Shown here piece after piece: positions 16,056-26,497 of a stretch of DNA of 64,000 nt; position 1 is the stretch's first letter; every line of letters starts with the position of its first letter. The DNA is from Limnobacter litoralis (lineage in GTDB: Bacteria; Pseudomonadota; Gammaproteobacteria; Burkholderiales; Burkholderiaceae_B). The DNA lies in NCBI RefSeq assembly GCF_030160455.1, contig NZ_BSOJ01000006.1, forward strand, positions 62,001 through 126,000, given 5' to 3'. Position numbers and translations under genes: made by a program. The notes beneath the pieces are model-generated. The model saw nothing but the letters and a program-made list of their open reading frames with translations, did no database searches and was not told the origin of the DNA.

Positions 16056-18347
16056 ATGAACATGAAGAAAAAACTGGTGGCTTGTCTGGTGACTGCCGTA
16101 ATGGGTACGACGTTTGCGCAAACTGCAATTGCGCAAGCACTCGACTTGAAGGGCTCAACCAAACTGACAATTGACCCCACTGACAAGTTTGCGCTGAACT
16201 TCGTGAACGCCGACATTGGCGCTGTGGTTCGTGCGGTGGGTTCGTTCACCAATGAAACCTTTGTGGTGGACCCCCGCGTGCGTGGCACCATTACTCTGGT
16301 TTCACCCGCGCCATTGTCCCGACAAGACGCCAAAAATGCGCTGCTGGCAGCCCTCAGACTTCAAGGTTTCACGATTGTAGAGTCTGGCGGTGTCGCCAAG
16401 GTTGTGCCCGAAAATGACGCCAAGATACAGGCAGCCGATGTCAACCCCAAACGGGCCCTGAAACAGGGTGACAACGCAATTGTTACCCAGGTTTTTCAGC
16501 TGAACTACGAGTCGGCCACAGCCCTTGTACCCGTGTTGCGGCCTTTGATTGCCCCCAACAACACCATTGCGGCCTACCCGAACAACAACACGCTGGTTAT
16601 TACCGACTACGCAGACAACCTGCAGCGCATTGCGAGAATTATTTCGGCCATTGACGGCCCCTCCTCGGGTGACATGGAAGTGGTCCCCATGCAATACGCG
16701 CTGGCTGTAGACGTGGCCACCATGGTCAACAAAATGCTGGATGAAGGCAGCCGGGGCACCGGCGCTGCAGTGGACGCAGGCCAACGCCTGACCGTACTGG
16801 CAGACCCCCGCACCAACAGCATTTTGCTCAGGGCCTCCAGCCGGGCACGAATCAACCTCGCCAAGCGCCTGATTGCGCAACTCGACCAACCCACCAAGCA
16901 ACCCGGAAACGTGTGGGTGGTGTATCTGAAAAATGCGGACGCCAGCAAGCTGGCCAAAACCCTGCAGGCCATTCTGTCGAAAGACACCAACAGTGCAAGC
17001 GCCACGAACACAGGCTTAAGCACACCCAGCCTGGGCAGCACAACTGGCAACGTGAACACATTGAGTGGGTCAACGGGCAGCACCAGCGGCAGCACTAACG
17101 CGCTGGGCAGCCCTGAGACCGGTGGCAGTGCGCAGCTGACAGCGGCCTCCGGCGGGGGCGAAAGCACTGGCGGCGGCATCATTCAGGCTGACACCTCCAC
17201 CAATTCACTGATCATTACTGCACCTGAGCCGGTGTATCGCAACATGCGGTCCATCATCGAGAAGCTGGATGTCAGGCGGGCCCAGGTGTATGTGGAATCG
17301 CTCATCGTTGAGGTGTCCTCCGACAAGGCGGCCGAATTCGGCATCCAGTTCCAGGGGCTCTCGGGCGCCACCGGCAACAGCGCGCAGCTCATCGGCGGCA
17401 CCAATTTCAACGCCACGGGCAGCGGCACCAACATCATTGGTGCGGCCACCAATCTAGGGTCCATCGGCCAGGGCCTGAACATCGGCATCATCAATGGGCA
17501 GGTCAACATACCGGGCGTGGGCACCATCGCCAACCTGGGCTTTCTGGCCCGCGCACTGGAATCCAAGGCCAACGCCAACATTCTGTCCACACCAAACCTG
17601 CTGACCCTGGACAACGAAGAAGCCAAAATCGTGATTGGTCAGAACGTGCCCTTCATCACAGGCCAGTTCACGAACTCGGGCGGAAACGGCGCCACGGTTA
17701 ATCCCTTTCAAACGATTGAGCGCAAAGACGTGGGCCTGACACTGCGCGTCAAGCCCCAGGTGACCGAGGGCAATGTCGTCAAAATGGGCATTTATCAGGA
17801 AGTGTCTTCCGTAGCAGACAGCACCAATGCGGCAGGCCTGATCACCAACAAGCGCTCAATCGAGAGCAATGTGCTGGTGCAAAGTGGCAACATCATTGTG
17901 CTGGGTGGTCTGGTGGAAGACAAAGTGACTGGCAATGAACAGAAAGTGCCCGGCTTGGGCGATCTGCCGGTGCTGGGCAACTTCTTTCGCTACGACAACC
18001 GCCGACACGTCAAAACCAATTTGATGGTGTTTTTGCGCCCCGTGGTCGTCCGCAGTGAAGACGACCTGCAGGACATCGTCACCGACCGCTATGACTACAT
18101 GCGCAGTGCCCAGAAAGCAGGCCAGCTTGAGAAGCGGTTTGCACTGCCCGACATGCAGGCCCCGATCATGCCCGCCCAACCGATTGCGCCGATGCGATCC
18201 ATGCGGCAAATGCCCGATGCACAGGCCACACAACGCACTCAGGGTGATTTGCAGATCCAGCAACAACCCAAGGGCAAAAGTGTCATCGTGGTGCCCAGGC
18301 CGCAGAACACACCGGCGGATGGACCACCCCCAGGGAGCATGAATTGA
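16056..18347 (+). CDS. gspD: Type II secretion secretin GspD
   Basis: GspD forms the outer-membrane channel of the T2SS. The ~763-residue protein has a signal peptide, an N0 domain (FALNFVNADIGAVVRAVGSFT), N1-N3 repeats with the segment YPNNNTLVITDYADNLQRI, and a C-terminal secretin domain (VPGLGDLPVLGNFFRYDNRR). Within the N3 region about 60 residues (about 315-375) are almost only Ser, Thr, Gly, Asn and Ala, a low-complexity insert. Possible starts are ATGs at 16041, 16056 and 16062; the last two give a compact signal peptide, and GGGA precedes 16062. Unusually for many Burkholderiales, gspD follows gspN rather than heading the cluster. Confidence 0.96.
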   Translation: MNMKKKLVACLVTAVMGTTFAQTAIAQALDLKGSTKLTIDPTDKFALNFVNADIGAVVRAVGSFTNETFVVDPRVRGTITLVSPAPLSRQDAKNALLAALRLQGFTIVESGGVAKVVPENDAKIQAADVNPKRALKQGDNAIVTQVFQLNYESATALVPVLRPLIAPNNTIAAYPNNNTLVITDYADNLQRIARIISAIDGPSSGDMEVVPMQYALAVDVATMVNKMLDEGSRGTGAAVDAGQRLTVLADPRTNSILLRASSRARINLAKRLIAQLDQPTKQPGNVWVVYLKNADASKLAKTLQAILSKDTNSASATNTGLSTPSLGSTTGNVNTLSGSTGSTSGSTNALGSPETGGSAQLTAASGGGESTGGGIIQADTSTNSLIITAPEPVYRNMRSIIEKLDVRRAQVYVESLIVEVSSDKAAEFGIQFQGLSGATGNSAQLIGGTNFNATGSGTNIIGAATNLGSIGQGLNIGIINGQVNIPGVGTIANLGFLARALESKANANILSTPNLLTLDNEEAKIVIGQNVPFITGQFTNSGGNGATVNPFQTIERKDVGLTLRVKPQVTEGNVVKMGIYQEVSSVADSTNAAGLITNKRSIESNVLVQSGNIIVLGGLVEDKVTGNEQKVPGLGDLPVLGNFFRYDNRRHVKTNLMVFLRPVVVRSEDDLQDIVTDRYDYMRSAQKAGQLEKRFALPDMQAPIMPAQPIAPMRSMRQMPDAQATQRTQGDLQIQQQPKGKSVIVVPRPQNTPADGPPPGSMN

Positions 18348-19807
18348 GCGATCTGAGCTTCAACCCCCAAACCATCGGGCGTCTGAATTACGGATTTGCA
18401 CGGCAAAACCAGGTGCTGTGCCTGGACGCCGGAACTCACCAATGGCGTCTGGCTTTCGGCTCCAGAACGCCGAGCCACGCCTTCACGGAAGCGCAACGCG
18501 TTGCCCCCTGTCCGATTGACTGGGTGTTTTGCGAAGACCCGGTCGCACTGGAAAAAACCATCAATCAGGCGTATTCAAACCAGGAAACCAACGCGGCGGC
18601 CGTGGCCGATGAAGTGGCGGGCGATCTTGATCTGGACCAGTTGATGCAAGATATTCCCGCGGTGGAAGATCTGCTGGAAACCGAAGACGACGCCCCGATC
18701 ATCCGGATGATCAATGCCCTGCTGACCCAAGCCTCGCGCGATGGGGCCTCGGACATTCACATTGAAGCTTTCGAGACCCATTCGCTGGTGCGTTTTCGGG
18801 TGGACGGCACGCTGCGCGACATTTTGCAGCCACGGCGTGAATTGCACTCTGCCCTTATTTCCCGAATCAAGATCATGGCCAGCCTGGACATTGCCGAAAA
18901 GCGCCTGCCGCAAGATGGTCGCATCACGCTGCGCATTGGCGGAAAGCCCATGGACGTGCGTGTTTCAACGCTACCCACCGGACATGGCGAGCGGGCTGTG
19001 CTGCGTTTGCTGGACAAAGAAGCCGGGCGACTGGAACTGACCAGCCTGGGCATGCCTTCCAACATCTTGGCGGAAGTAGATCGGCTTTGCCGAATGCCAC
19101 ATGGCATCGTGCTGGTGACCGGCCCAACAGGCTCGGGCAAGACCACCACCTTGTATGCGGCGCTTTCGCGAATCGACTCAAGCACCACCAACGTGATGAC
19201 GGTGGAAGACCCGGTGGAATACGATCTGCCCGGCATCAGCCAGACCCCCGTCAATGCCAAAATCGACATGAGCTTTGCCAAGGCACTGCGCGCCATTTTG
19301 CGGCAAGACCCCGACGTGATCATGATTGGTGAAATCCGAGACCTTGAAACCGCACAAATCGCGGTGCAGGCCTCATTGACGGGCCACTTGGTGCTGGCCA
19401 CCCTGCACACCAACGACTCGGTCAGTGCTGTTACGCGGCTGGTGGACATGGGTGTTGAGCCTTTCCTGCTCAGTTCGAGCATTTTGGGTGTGCTGGCGCA
19501 GCGCCTTGTGCGCCGCCTTTGCCCCCATTGCAAAACCAGCGAGGTCGACAGCGATGGGCACACCCATTGGCACGCCAAAGGCTGCGAGAAATGCGCCCAC
19601 ACGGGCTATCTGGGTCGCTCTGGCGTGTATGAACTGTTCACAGTGGACGATGAAATCCGCACCATGATTCACAACGAAGCCGCCGAAAGCAGCATGCGTG
19701 AATACGCGTACGCCAAGGGCATGAAAAACATGCGGGAAGACGGGCAGCGCTGGGTGGATGCGGGGCTGACCACCGCCGAAGAAGTGATGCGCGTGACCCG
19801 CGATTAA
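18344..19807 (+). CDS. gspE: Type II secretion ATPase GspE
   Basis: GspE is the cytosolic AAA-like ATPase that drives pseudopilus growth. The 487-residue protein has an N-terminal GspL-binding domain, Walker A GPTGSGKTTT (about residue 261), the Asp box, Walker B VIMIGEIRD, the His box (ATLHTNDSVSA) and a C-terminal zinc-binding pair of CxxC motifs (CPHC and CEKC). It starts with TTG overlapping the gspD stop (TTGA). Confidence 0.97.
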   Translation: MSDLSFNPQTIGRLNYGFARQNQVLCLDAGTHQWRLAFGSRTPSHAFTEAQRVAPCPIDWVFCEDPVALEKTINQAYSNQETNAAAVADEVAGDLDLDQLMQDIPAVEDLLETEDDAPIIRMINALLTQASRDGASDIHIEAFETHSLVRFRVDGTLRDILQPRRELHSALISRIKIMASLDIAEKRLPQDGRITLRIGGKPMDVRVSTLPTGHGERAVLRLLDKEAGRLELTSLGMPSNILAEVDRLCRMPHGIVLVTGPTGSGKTTTLYAALSRIDSSTTNVMTVEDPVEYDLPGISQTPVNAKIDMSFAKALRAILRQDPDVIMIGEIRDLETAQIAVQASLTGHLVLATLHTNDSVSAVTRLVDMGVEPFLLSSSILGVLAQRLVRRLCPHCKTSEVDSDGHTHWHAKGCEKCAHTGYLGRSGVYELFTVDDEIRTMIHNEAAESSMREYAYAKGMKNMREDGQRWVDAGLTTAEEVMRVTRD

Positions 19808-19836
19808 ACCCGACAACAGCAAGGTAGACCCATAAC

Positions 19837-21051
19837 ATGGCAGTGTTCAGGTACGAGGCAATCAACGCACAAGGCAAAGCCGTCAAAGGCTCGCTGGAGG
19901 CCGATTCTGCCCGCCTGGCCCGCCAGAACCTGCGCATGCAGGGCATGACCCCGCTGGACATTGCTGAGGTGCAATCCCGCCAGGGCGGCAGTCACAAGGC
20001 GAGCCGCTGGGGGCGAGAACTGTCCAGCAACGAGGTGGTGCTCTTCACTCGCCAGTTGGCCAGCCTTTTGCAAGCGCGGCTTGCCCTGGCCCAGGCCCTG
20101 TCTGCATTGGTGGAACAGGCTGAAAAGCCACTGATTCGCGAGCGGATCAACAGCATTCGCAGCGAAGTGGTGGCGGGTACGGCCCTCTCTCAGGCGCTGG
20201 CCGCTTTTCCAAAAGCCTTTCCTGAAATGTACGTGGCCACCGTGGCCGCGGGTGAAAACACCGGGGAACTGGGCACTGTGCTGGCCAAACTGGCTGATGC
20301 CTTGGAGGCCCGGCAGGCCCTGGCTCAAAAGGTCAGCGCCGCGTTCATTTACCCGGCCATTGTCACCGCCGTTGCTCTGGCTGTGGTTACAGGCCTGCTG
20401 ACCTATGTGGTGCCCCAAGTGGTCTCTGTGTTTGAGAACACCAATCACCAGTTGCCCACACTGACCATCGTCATGATTGCCATTTCCGATTTTCTGCGAA
20501 ATTGGGGCTGGTTGCTGTTGCTGGCCATCGGCGTGGCGGCTTATGCACTGCGCACCGCCCTGAAAAACAAGGCCTTCAAACTGCGTTTTGACGAGGGCTT
20601 GCTGAACGTGCCGCTGATCGGCCCTTTCGTGCGCTCGGTCAACACCGCGCGCCTGGCCTCCACACTGGCCATTTTGGTGGGCAGCGGGGTACCCATCCTG
20701 AAGGCGCTGGCTGCAGCCAACCGCACGGTCAGCAACAGCGCGCTGCAAAACGCCATGCACGATGTTCAAGAGCGGGTGAAAGAAGGCAGCGGGCTGAGCA
20801 AAGCCTTGGGCAAAAGCAATTTGTTTCCGCCCGTGTTGACGCACTTGGTGGCCAGCGGCGAGGCCACCGGGCAGTTGTCAGACATGCTTCAAAGGGCGTC
20901 TGACAGCCAGCGAACCGAGGTGGAGCGAAAGGCATTGTGGCTGACCAGCCTCATGGAGCCCTTGCTGATTCTGGTCATGGGCTTGATTGTGCTGTTGATT
21001 GTGCTGGCCGTGATGATGCCGATTATTGAAATCAACCAGCTGATTCAGTAA
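19837..21051 (+). CDS. gspF: Type II secretion inner-membrane protein GspF
   Basis: This 404-residue polytopic protein has two tandem GspF domains (about 75-195 and 275-395) and three membrane helices, with family motifs LFTRQLASLLQARLALAQAL, YPAIVTAVALAVV and LVASGEATGQLSDML. It is the platform core contacting GspE. The gene ends the cluster; its last 20 bases overlap the end of the convergent HMG-CoA lyase gene. No prepilin peptidase (gspO) gene is present here. Confidence 0.97.
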   Translation: MAVFRYEAINAQGKAVKGSLEADSARLARQNLRMQGMTPLDIAEVQSRQGGSHKASRWGRELSSNEVVLFTRQLASLLQARLALAQALSALVEQAEKPLIRERINSIRSEVVAGTALSQALAAFPKAFPEMYVATVAAGENTGELGTVLAKLADALEARQALAQKVSAAFIYPAIVTAVALAVVTGLLTYVVPQVVSVFENTNHQLPTLTIVMIAISDFLRNWGWLLLLAIGVAAYALRTALKNKAFKLRFDEGLLNVPLIGPFVRSVNTARLASTLAILVGSGVPILKALAAANRTVSNSALQNAMHDVQERVKEGSGLSKALGKSNLFPPVLTHLVASGEATGQLSDMLQRASDSQRTEVERKALWLTSLMEPLLILVMGLIVLLIVLAVMMPIIEINQLIQ

Positions 21052-21988
21052 GCATTTCCGCTTGCTGTTTGTTCAACAGCGCTTTGCCCGCGCGGCTGGC
21101 GTAAGGTTTGCCAATCTGCCCGGAAATCCAGGCGCCGGTTTTGACCAGTTCACCCAGATCAATTCCACAGGCAATGCCCAAGCCCTGCAGCAGATAGACC
21201 ACGTCTTCCGTGGCCACATTGCCAGTGGCACCCTTGGCATAGGGGCAACCACCCAGACCAGCCACTGAACTGTGAAAGGTGCGAACACCCACTTGCAAGG
21301 CCGCCAGTATGTTGGCCAGCGCTTGCCCATAGGTGTCATGAAAATGCCCGGCAATCTGGTTCAAGGGGCTGACCTTGGCCACCGCTGAGAACACCTCGGA
21401 CACTCGCCCTGCAGTGCCCACACCAATGGTGTCGGCCACGTCAAATTCCTGCACGCCAATGCCATGCAAGCGTTTAACCACTTCAGCGGCTGCAGTAACA
21501 GGCACATCGCCCTGATACGGGCAGCCCAAGGCGCAGGAGATCGAACCTCGAATGTGAATGTCTGCGCGGCGAGCCAGCTCGATGACGGGCTTGAATCGCT
21601 CGATGCTTTCGGCAATTGAGCAATTGATGTTTTTTTGTGCGAACGCTTCGGACGCCGCCGTGAACACGACAATCTCGTCCACACCCGCTTCAATGGCCGC
21701 TTCCATGCCTTTCAGATTGGGCACCAGGGCGGAAACGGACACCGACTGCGGCTTGGGCGACAACGTGCGATTCAGGCTTGCAATCACCGCCGCACCATCG
21801 GCCATTTGCGGCACCCATTTTGGCGACACAAAGGCAGCAGCCTCCAAACGGCTCACGCCCGCGGCAAGCAGACGGTTGCACAACTCAGCCTTGATGCCAG
21901 TTTCAATGTGCTGCTTTTCGTTCTGAAGGCCATCCCGAGGGCCCACTTCAACGAGATTGACCTGCTTGGGAAGGCTGCGTAATTGCAT
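21032..21988 (-). CDS. liuE: Hydroxymethylglutaryl-CoA lyase
   Basis: This enzyme cleaves HMG-CoA to acetoacetate and acetyl-CoA, the last step of leucine degradation. The 318-residue TIM-barrel protein has the metal-binding motif GPRDGLQNE, the segment SCALGCPYQGDV, the FHDTYGQALAN helix and the active-site cysteine loop GGCPYAKGATGNVATED. The ATG at 21988 fits the family N-terminus; the upstream frame adds 14 unrelated residues. Last gene of the liuBCDE run. Confidence 0.95.
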   Translation of the reverse strand: MQLRSLPKQVNLVEVGPRDGLQNEKQHIETGIKAELCNRLLAAGVSRLEAAAFVSPKWVPQMADGAAVIASLNRTLSPKPQSVSVSALVPNLKGMEAAIEAGVDEIVVFTAASEAFAQKNINCSIAESIERFKPVIELARRADIHIRGSISCALGCPYQGDVPVTAAAEVVKRLHGIGVQEFDVADTIGVGTAGRVSEVFSAVAKVSPLNQIAGHFHDTYGQALANILAALQVGVRTFHSSVAGLGGCPYAKGATGNVATEDVVYLLQGLGIACGIDLGELVKTGAWISGQIGKPYASRAGKALLNKQQAEMLTESAG

Positions 21989-22004
21989 AAGTCGCTTTAA
22001 AAAA

Positions 22005-24071
22005 TCACTCTTCGAACAAAACAAGGGCAACGCCCTCGTTCACCTGCTGCCCCAACTCGAACGGAACGGCCTTGACGACTGCATCTGCCGGGGCCAAGAG
22101 CATGTGCTCCATCTTCATGGCCTCAAGTCCGATCAAGGGCTGTCCCTTCTTCACGGTGTCGCCGGGCTTTGCCAACACGGCAAACACCTTGCCCGGCATG
22201 GGTGCATTCACACCGTGGCCGGCATCGCCCTGGTCAACACGAATATGAGCTGGATTATGCCAGAGCAACAGAGCGCTGTGGTCCCGCCCGAACACGTGAA
22301 GCAAGTCCGCATTCCAGATAAGCTCTATTTCACCCATCTCCGGTGAAATGGCAACAATTCGTAACACTTCACCAGTCAACACGGGCTCTTGAGGCAATTC
22401 AAAGGCGTGATCAAAAGAGGTCGCCTTCCCGGCAGGACCCAGCGCCCCAATCACCTGCACACGAGCCCCCTGTCTTCTGCAGTGGCTGCGAACTGGCCAA
22501 CTGGATTCACTTTTGCCGGCCTCACTGAACACATCCGTGCGCAGCAGGGGCGATGCACTTGCAAAACCATCGCGCAAAAGCAGAGGATCTGTCACACCCA
22601 CACCTTGCTGCTCACAAACGCCCTTGGCCCAACGCCCAAGGGCACACAACGCCGCCAGACCGATGGATTGATCAGGCTCAACTGCGCGTGTTCGCGCCGC
22701 CTCCATGCGATCGATCAAACCGGTGTCATACCCACCGCGTGCAAAGTCAGGATGGGTGCTCAAGGTGTGCAACCAGGCGATGTTGCTTCTGACGCCCACA
22801 CAACGCAGCTTTAACAACTGGTCTTGCAAGGCGTTCAGTGCCTTGTCGCGGGTGGCACCCCACACAATCAGCTTACCGACCATGGGGTCGTAATACGGGC
22901 TGATGGCAAGGCCGCTTCGCATCGCGCCATCCATTCGCACGGCGACCTGATTCATCGAGGTCGGCACTGCAAATTCGGACGCATGGTCTGGCCCGCGCCA
23001 TAGCGCAACCTTGCCGATGGCGGGCAAAAAGCCGTTGTCGGGGTTTTCAGCGTACAGCCGGGCCTCAAAGGCATGGCCGGTCAATCGAATGTCTGCCTGC
23101 TGAACGGGCAAGGGTTCGCCCGCGGCAATTTTCAACTGCCAGCTCACCAGGTCAAACCCGGTCACCATTTCGGTCACGGGGTGCTCCACCTGCAAGCGGG
23201 TGTTCATTTCCATGAAATAAAACGCCCCGCTGGCGTCCATTAAAAACTCGACCGTCCCTGCCCCGCGATAGTTCACCGAGCGGGCCACCTGCACCGCCGT
23301 GTCGCCGATGCTTTTGCGCTGTGCGTCGGTCAAACCGAATGCAGGCGCTTCTTCGATCACCTTTTGATGGCGGCGCTGGGCCGAGCAATCCCGCTCAAAC
23401 AAGTGCACCACATTGCCATGCTGATCGGCAAACACCTGCACTTCCACATGGCGCGGGTTCACGATCAGCTTTTCAAGCATGACGGTTGGATCGGCAAAGG
23501 CATTTTTTGCTTCACGCTGACAACTTTCCAGAGCCGCCACAAAACCGGAGGCTTCATGCACGGTGCGGATGCCTTTGCCCCCACCGCCCGCCACCGCTTT
23601 GATCATCAGCGGATAGCCCATCTTGTCCGCTTCGGCCTGCAGGGTTGCCACAGACTGATCGTCACCAAAATACCCCGGAATCAACGGCACACCGGCTTGT
23701 TGAACGCAGGCTTTGGCCTCGCTTTTGCTGCCCATCACGCGGATGGCGTGTTCATCAGGCCCGACGAAGATCAAGCCCGCCTCGGCGCAGGCCTTGGCAA
23801 AGGCTGCGTTTTCTGACAAAAAGCCATAGCCGGGGTGTACAGCTTGCGCACCTGTGGCCAAAGCCGCCTTCACAATGGCGTCAATGTTCAAATAGCTTTT
23901 TGCAGCTTCCGGCGCGCCCAGGCAGACGGCCAGGTCGCATTCCTGCACATGGAGGGCTTGCGCATCCGCCTCCGAATACACGGCCACGGTGCGAATACCC
24001 ATCGCTTGCGCGGTGCGATTGATTCGTCGGGCTATTTCGCCGCGGTTGGCAATCAACAAGGTGTCAAACAT
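22005..24071 (-). CDS. liuD: Methylcrotonyl-CoA carboxylase, biotin-containing alpha subunit
   Basis: This 688-residue protein combines an N-terminal biotin carboxylase domain (LIANRGEIARRI at the start, ATP-grasp loop KAVAGGGGKGIR, EMNTRLQVEHPVTEM) with a C-terminal biotinyl domain carrying the biotinylated Lys in LEAMKMEHML. It carboxylates biotin with ATP and bicarbonate. The neighbours (liuB, liuC, liuE) make methylcrotonyl-CoA carboxylase of leucine breakdown far more likely than another acyl-CoA carboxylase. Start ATG at 24071, 2 bases after the hydratase stop. Confidence 0.95.
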   Translation of the reverse strand: MFDTLLIANRGEIARRINRTAQAMGIRTVAVYSEADAQALHVQECDLAVCLGAPEAAKSYLNIDAIVKAALATGAQAVHPGYGFLSENAAFAKACAEAGLIFVGPDEHAIRVMGSKSEAKACVQQAGVPLIPGYFGDDQSVATLQAEADKMGYPLMIKAVAGGGGKGIRTVHEASGFVAALESCQREAKNAFADPTVMLEKLIVNPRHVEVQVFADQHGNVVHLFERDCSAQRRHQKVIEEAPAFGLTDAQRKSIGDTAVQVARSVNYRGAGTVEFLMDASGAFYFMEMNTRLQVEHPVTEMVTGFDLVSWQLKIAAGEPLPVQQADIRLTGHAFEARLYAENPDNGFLPAIGKVALWRGPDHASEFAVPTSMNQVAVRMDGAMRSGLAISPYYDPMVGKLIVWGATRDKALNALQDQLLKLRCVGVRSNIAWLHTLSTHPDFARGGYDTGLIDRMEAARTRAVEPDQSIGLAALCALGRWAKGVCEQQGVGVTDPLLLRDGFASASPLLRTDVFSEAGKSESSWPVRSHCRRQGARVQVIGALGPAGKATSFDHAFELPQEPVLTGEVLRIVAISPEMGEIELIWNADLLHVFGRDHSALLLWHNPAHIRVDQGDAGHGVNAPMPGKVFAVLAKPGDTVKKGQPLIGLEAMKMEHMLLAPADAVVKAVPFELGQQVNEGVALVLFEE

Positions 24072-24073
24072 GC

Positions 24074-24865
24074 TCAAGCCACCCACTTCGGTTTGCGTTT
24101 TTCAAGAAAGGCCTGCATACCCTCAGCGGCTTCAGCCCCAGATCGGACTCGCGCCAGGCGCTCGGCCAGGTGGGCGTGCGTGGCGTCAGCCGTGATGTTC
24201 ATTCGACTGACCTCGCGCACCAGGGCCTTGCATTCGGCCATGGCCTGAGGCGCACATTTGCGCAAATTGTCCACCATGGCCTGCACCGTGAGGTCCAGTG
24301 AATCGGGCTCACACAATTCATGCACCATGCCCAAGGCGTGGGCTTTTTGGGCAGTAAACACCTCACCGGTGATGAAATAGCGACGAGCCGCTTGCACGCC
24401 CATGGCCTGAATCACAAACGGACTGATGGTCGCAGGAATCAAGCCGATCTTGACTTCGGGCAGACTGAAAGTGACGTTGCTGGATGCCACCACGATGTCA
24501 CAAGCCGACACCAAGCCGGTTGCACCAGCGAAGCACAGGCCGTGCACTCTGGCCACCACAGGCTTGGGGCACTCGGCAATGCCGCGAAACAGGTGGGTCA
24601 GGGTGTGGCCGCTTTGGGCATTGGCTCCGGCATTTTGTGCCATTTGCAGCATGTAGCCCAGGTCGGCACCCGAGCAAAACGCGTCGCCATTGGCCGCCAA
24701 CACGATGGCGTGGGTGTCTTCGTCTTGGCCAAGCCGCTTGAACGATTCAATCAAGCGCTCCACCATCTCGCCATTCATGGCGTTTTTAACCTGTGGGCGG
24801 TTCAGGGTCAGTGTCACCACCTTGCCGTCACGGCTCTCCAGCACTGCAGGTGCCTGTTCTGTCAT
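24074..24865 (-). CDS. liuC: Methylglutaconyl-CoA hydratase / enoyl-CoA hydratase family
   Basis: This 263-residue crotonase-fold protein has the oxyanion-hole segments FCSGADLGYML and GLCFAGATGLVSACDIVVAS, and the conserved LPEVKIGLIPATISPFV. Within the liu cluster it should hydrate 3-methylglutaconyl-CoA to HMG-CoA. The ATG at 24865 (MTEQAPAV) has a GGAGAC ribosome site upstream. Confidence 0.92.
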   Translation of the reverse strand: MTEQAPAVLESRDGKVVTLTLNRPQVKNAMNGEMVERLIESFKRLGQDEDTHAIVLAANGDAFCSGADLGYMLQMAQNAGANAQSGHTLTHLFRGIAECPKPVVARVHGLCFAGATGLVSACDIVVASSNVTFSLPEVKIGLIPATISPFVIQAMGVQAARRYFITGEVFTAQKAHALGMVHELCEPDSLDLTVQAMVDNLRKCAPQAMAECKALVREVSRMNITADATHAHLAERLARVRSGAEAAEGMQAFLEKRKPKWVA

Positions 24866-24884
24866 TGTCTTGTCTCCGGAATAT

Positions 24885-26495
24885 TTACATGCGGAACACG
24901 CCAAACCGGCTTTCACCGATCTCGGCGTTCAGGCTGGCCGAGATGGCCATGCCCAGTACCCGGCGTGTGTCGGTAGGATCAATCAAGCCGTCGTCCCACA
25001 GCCTCGCAGTGGCGTAATAGGGCTGGCTTTGCGCTTCAAACTGAGCCAGCGTGGGGGCTTTGAAGGCGGCTTCTTCCTCAGCGGACCAGGTGCCTCCCTT
25101 TGATTCAATCTGCGCGCGTTTTACGGTGGCCAGCACGCCAGCGGCCTGTTCGCCACCCATCACGCTGATGCGGGCGTTGGGCCACATCCACATGAAGCGC
25201 GGGCTGTAAGCCCTGCCACACATGCCGTAGTTGCCAGCGCCAAACGAACCACCAATCACCACGGTGAATTTGGGCACCTTGGCGCAACTTACGGCCATCA
25301 CCATCTTCGCCCCGTGTCGGGCAATGCCCTCGTTTTCGTATTTTTTGCCCACCATGAAACCAGTGATGTTCTGTAAAAACACCAAGGGGATTTTGCGCTG
25401 ACAGCACAACTCGATGAAGTGCGCGCCCTTTTGGGCTGATTCAGAAAACAGAATGCCGTTGTTGGCCACAATGCCCACAGGCATGCCGTACAGCCGTGCA
25501 AAACCACACACCAGCGTGGTGCCAAAGCGGGCCTTGAATTCGTCGAATTCGCTGCCGTCCACCATGCGCGCAATGATGTCACGCACATCAAACGGCTTCT
25601 TGGTGTCGGTGGGCACGATGCCGTAAATCTCTTCAGCGTTGTACAGCGGCTCACGAGGTTCCAGCACAGCCCAAGGAAACTGCTTGGCGGGCCGCCCCAG
25701 GTTTTTCACGATGTTGCGGGCAATTTCCAGCGCATGCTGGTCGTTTTCAGCAAAATGGTCAGCCACGCCGGACAAACGGGTGTGCACATCGGCTCCGCCC
25801 AGTTCTTCAGCGCTGACGTCTTCGCCCGTGGCGGCTTTCACCAAGGGGGGGCCACCCAGAAAAATGGTGGCCTGATTCTTGACGATAATGGCTTCATCGC
25901 TCATGGCAGGCACGTAGGCGCCGCCCGCGGTGCAGCTGCCCATCACCACCGCAATTTGCGCGATGCCACGGGCACTCATGTTGGCCTGATTGAAGAAGAT
26001 GCGACCAAAATGGTCGCGATCGGGGAACACCTCATCCTGATTGGGCAGGTTTGCGCCGCCTGAATCCACCAGGTAAATGCAAGGCAGATTGTTCTCGGCT
26101 GCAATTTCTTGGGCACGCAGGTGTTTTTTCACCGACAGGGGGTAGTAGGTGCCGCCTTTTACAGTGGCGTCGTTGCAGACAATCATGCAATCGACCCCGG
26201 CCACCTGCCCGATACCCGCGATTGCGCCCGCGCTGGGCGCCGCGTCGCCATACATGCCAAAGGCCGCCAGAGGGGCCACTTCCAGAAAGGGTGAACCGGC
26301 GTCCAGCAGACCCGCCACCCGCTCACGCGGCAGCAATTTGCCACGCGCCACATGGCGGGCGAACGCCTTTTCACCACCCCCCTGCGCAACCTTGTCCAGA
26401 TGACCACGCAGCGCCTTCACCAGCCCCTGCATGGTCGAAAAATTGGACGCGTAATCGGGGCGTGCAGTGACGTTGTTTGAATCGAGTACAGCCAT
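24885..26495 (-). CDS. liuB: Methylcrotonyl-CoA carboxylase, carboxyltransferase beta subunit
   Basis: This 536-residue carboxyltransferase moves the carboxyl group from biotin to 3-methylcrotonyl-CoA. It has the N- and C-terminal crotonase-like halves with the motifs [51 protein letters not shown] and the end segment [11 protein letters not shown], all characteristic of MCC beta. The start is the ATG at 26495 (MAVLDSNNV), 2 bases after the preceding isomerase gene's stop. Confidence 0.95.
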   Translation of the reverse strand: MAVLDSNNVTARPDYASNFSTMQGLVKALRGHLDKVAQGGGEKAFARHVARGKLLPRERVAGLLDAGSPFLEVAPLAAFGMYGDAAPSAGAIAGIGQVAGVDCMIVCNDATVKGGTYYPLSVKKHLRAQEIAAENNLPCIYLVDSGGANLPNQDEVFPDRDHFGRIFFNQANMSARGIAQIAVVMGSCTAGGAYVPAMSDEAIIVKNQATIFLGGPPLVKAATGEDVSAEELGGADVHTRLSGVADHFAENDQHALEIARNIVKNLGRPAKQFPWAVLEPREPLYNAEEIYGIVPTDTKKPFDVRDIIARMVDGSEFDEFKARFGTTLVCGFARLYGMPVGIVANNGILFSESAQKGAHFIELCCQRKIPLVFLQNITGFMVGKKYENEGIARHGAKMVMAVSCAKVPKFTVVIGGSFGAGNYGMCGRAYSPRFMWMWPNARISVMGGEQAAGVLATVKRAQIESKGGTWSAEEEAAFKAPTLAQFEAQSQPYYATARLWDDGLIDPTDTRRVLGMAISASLNAEIGESRFGVFRM

Positions 26496-26497
26496 GT

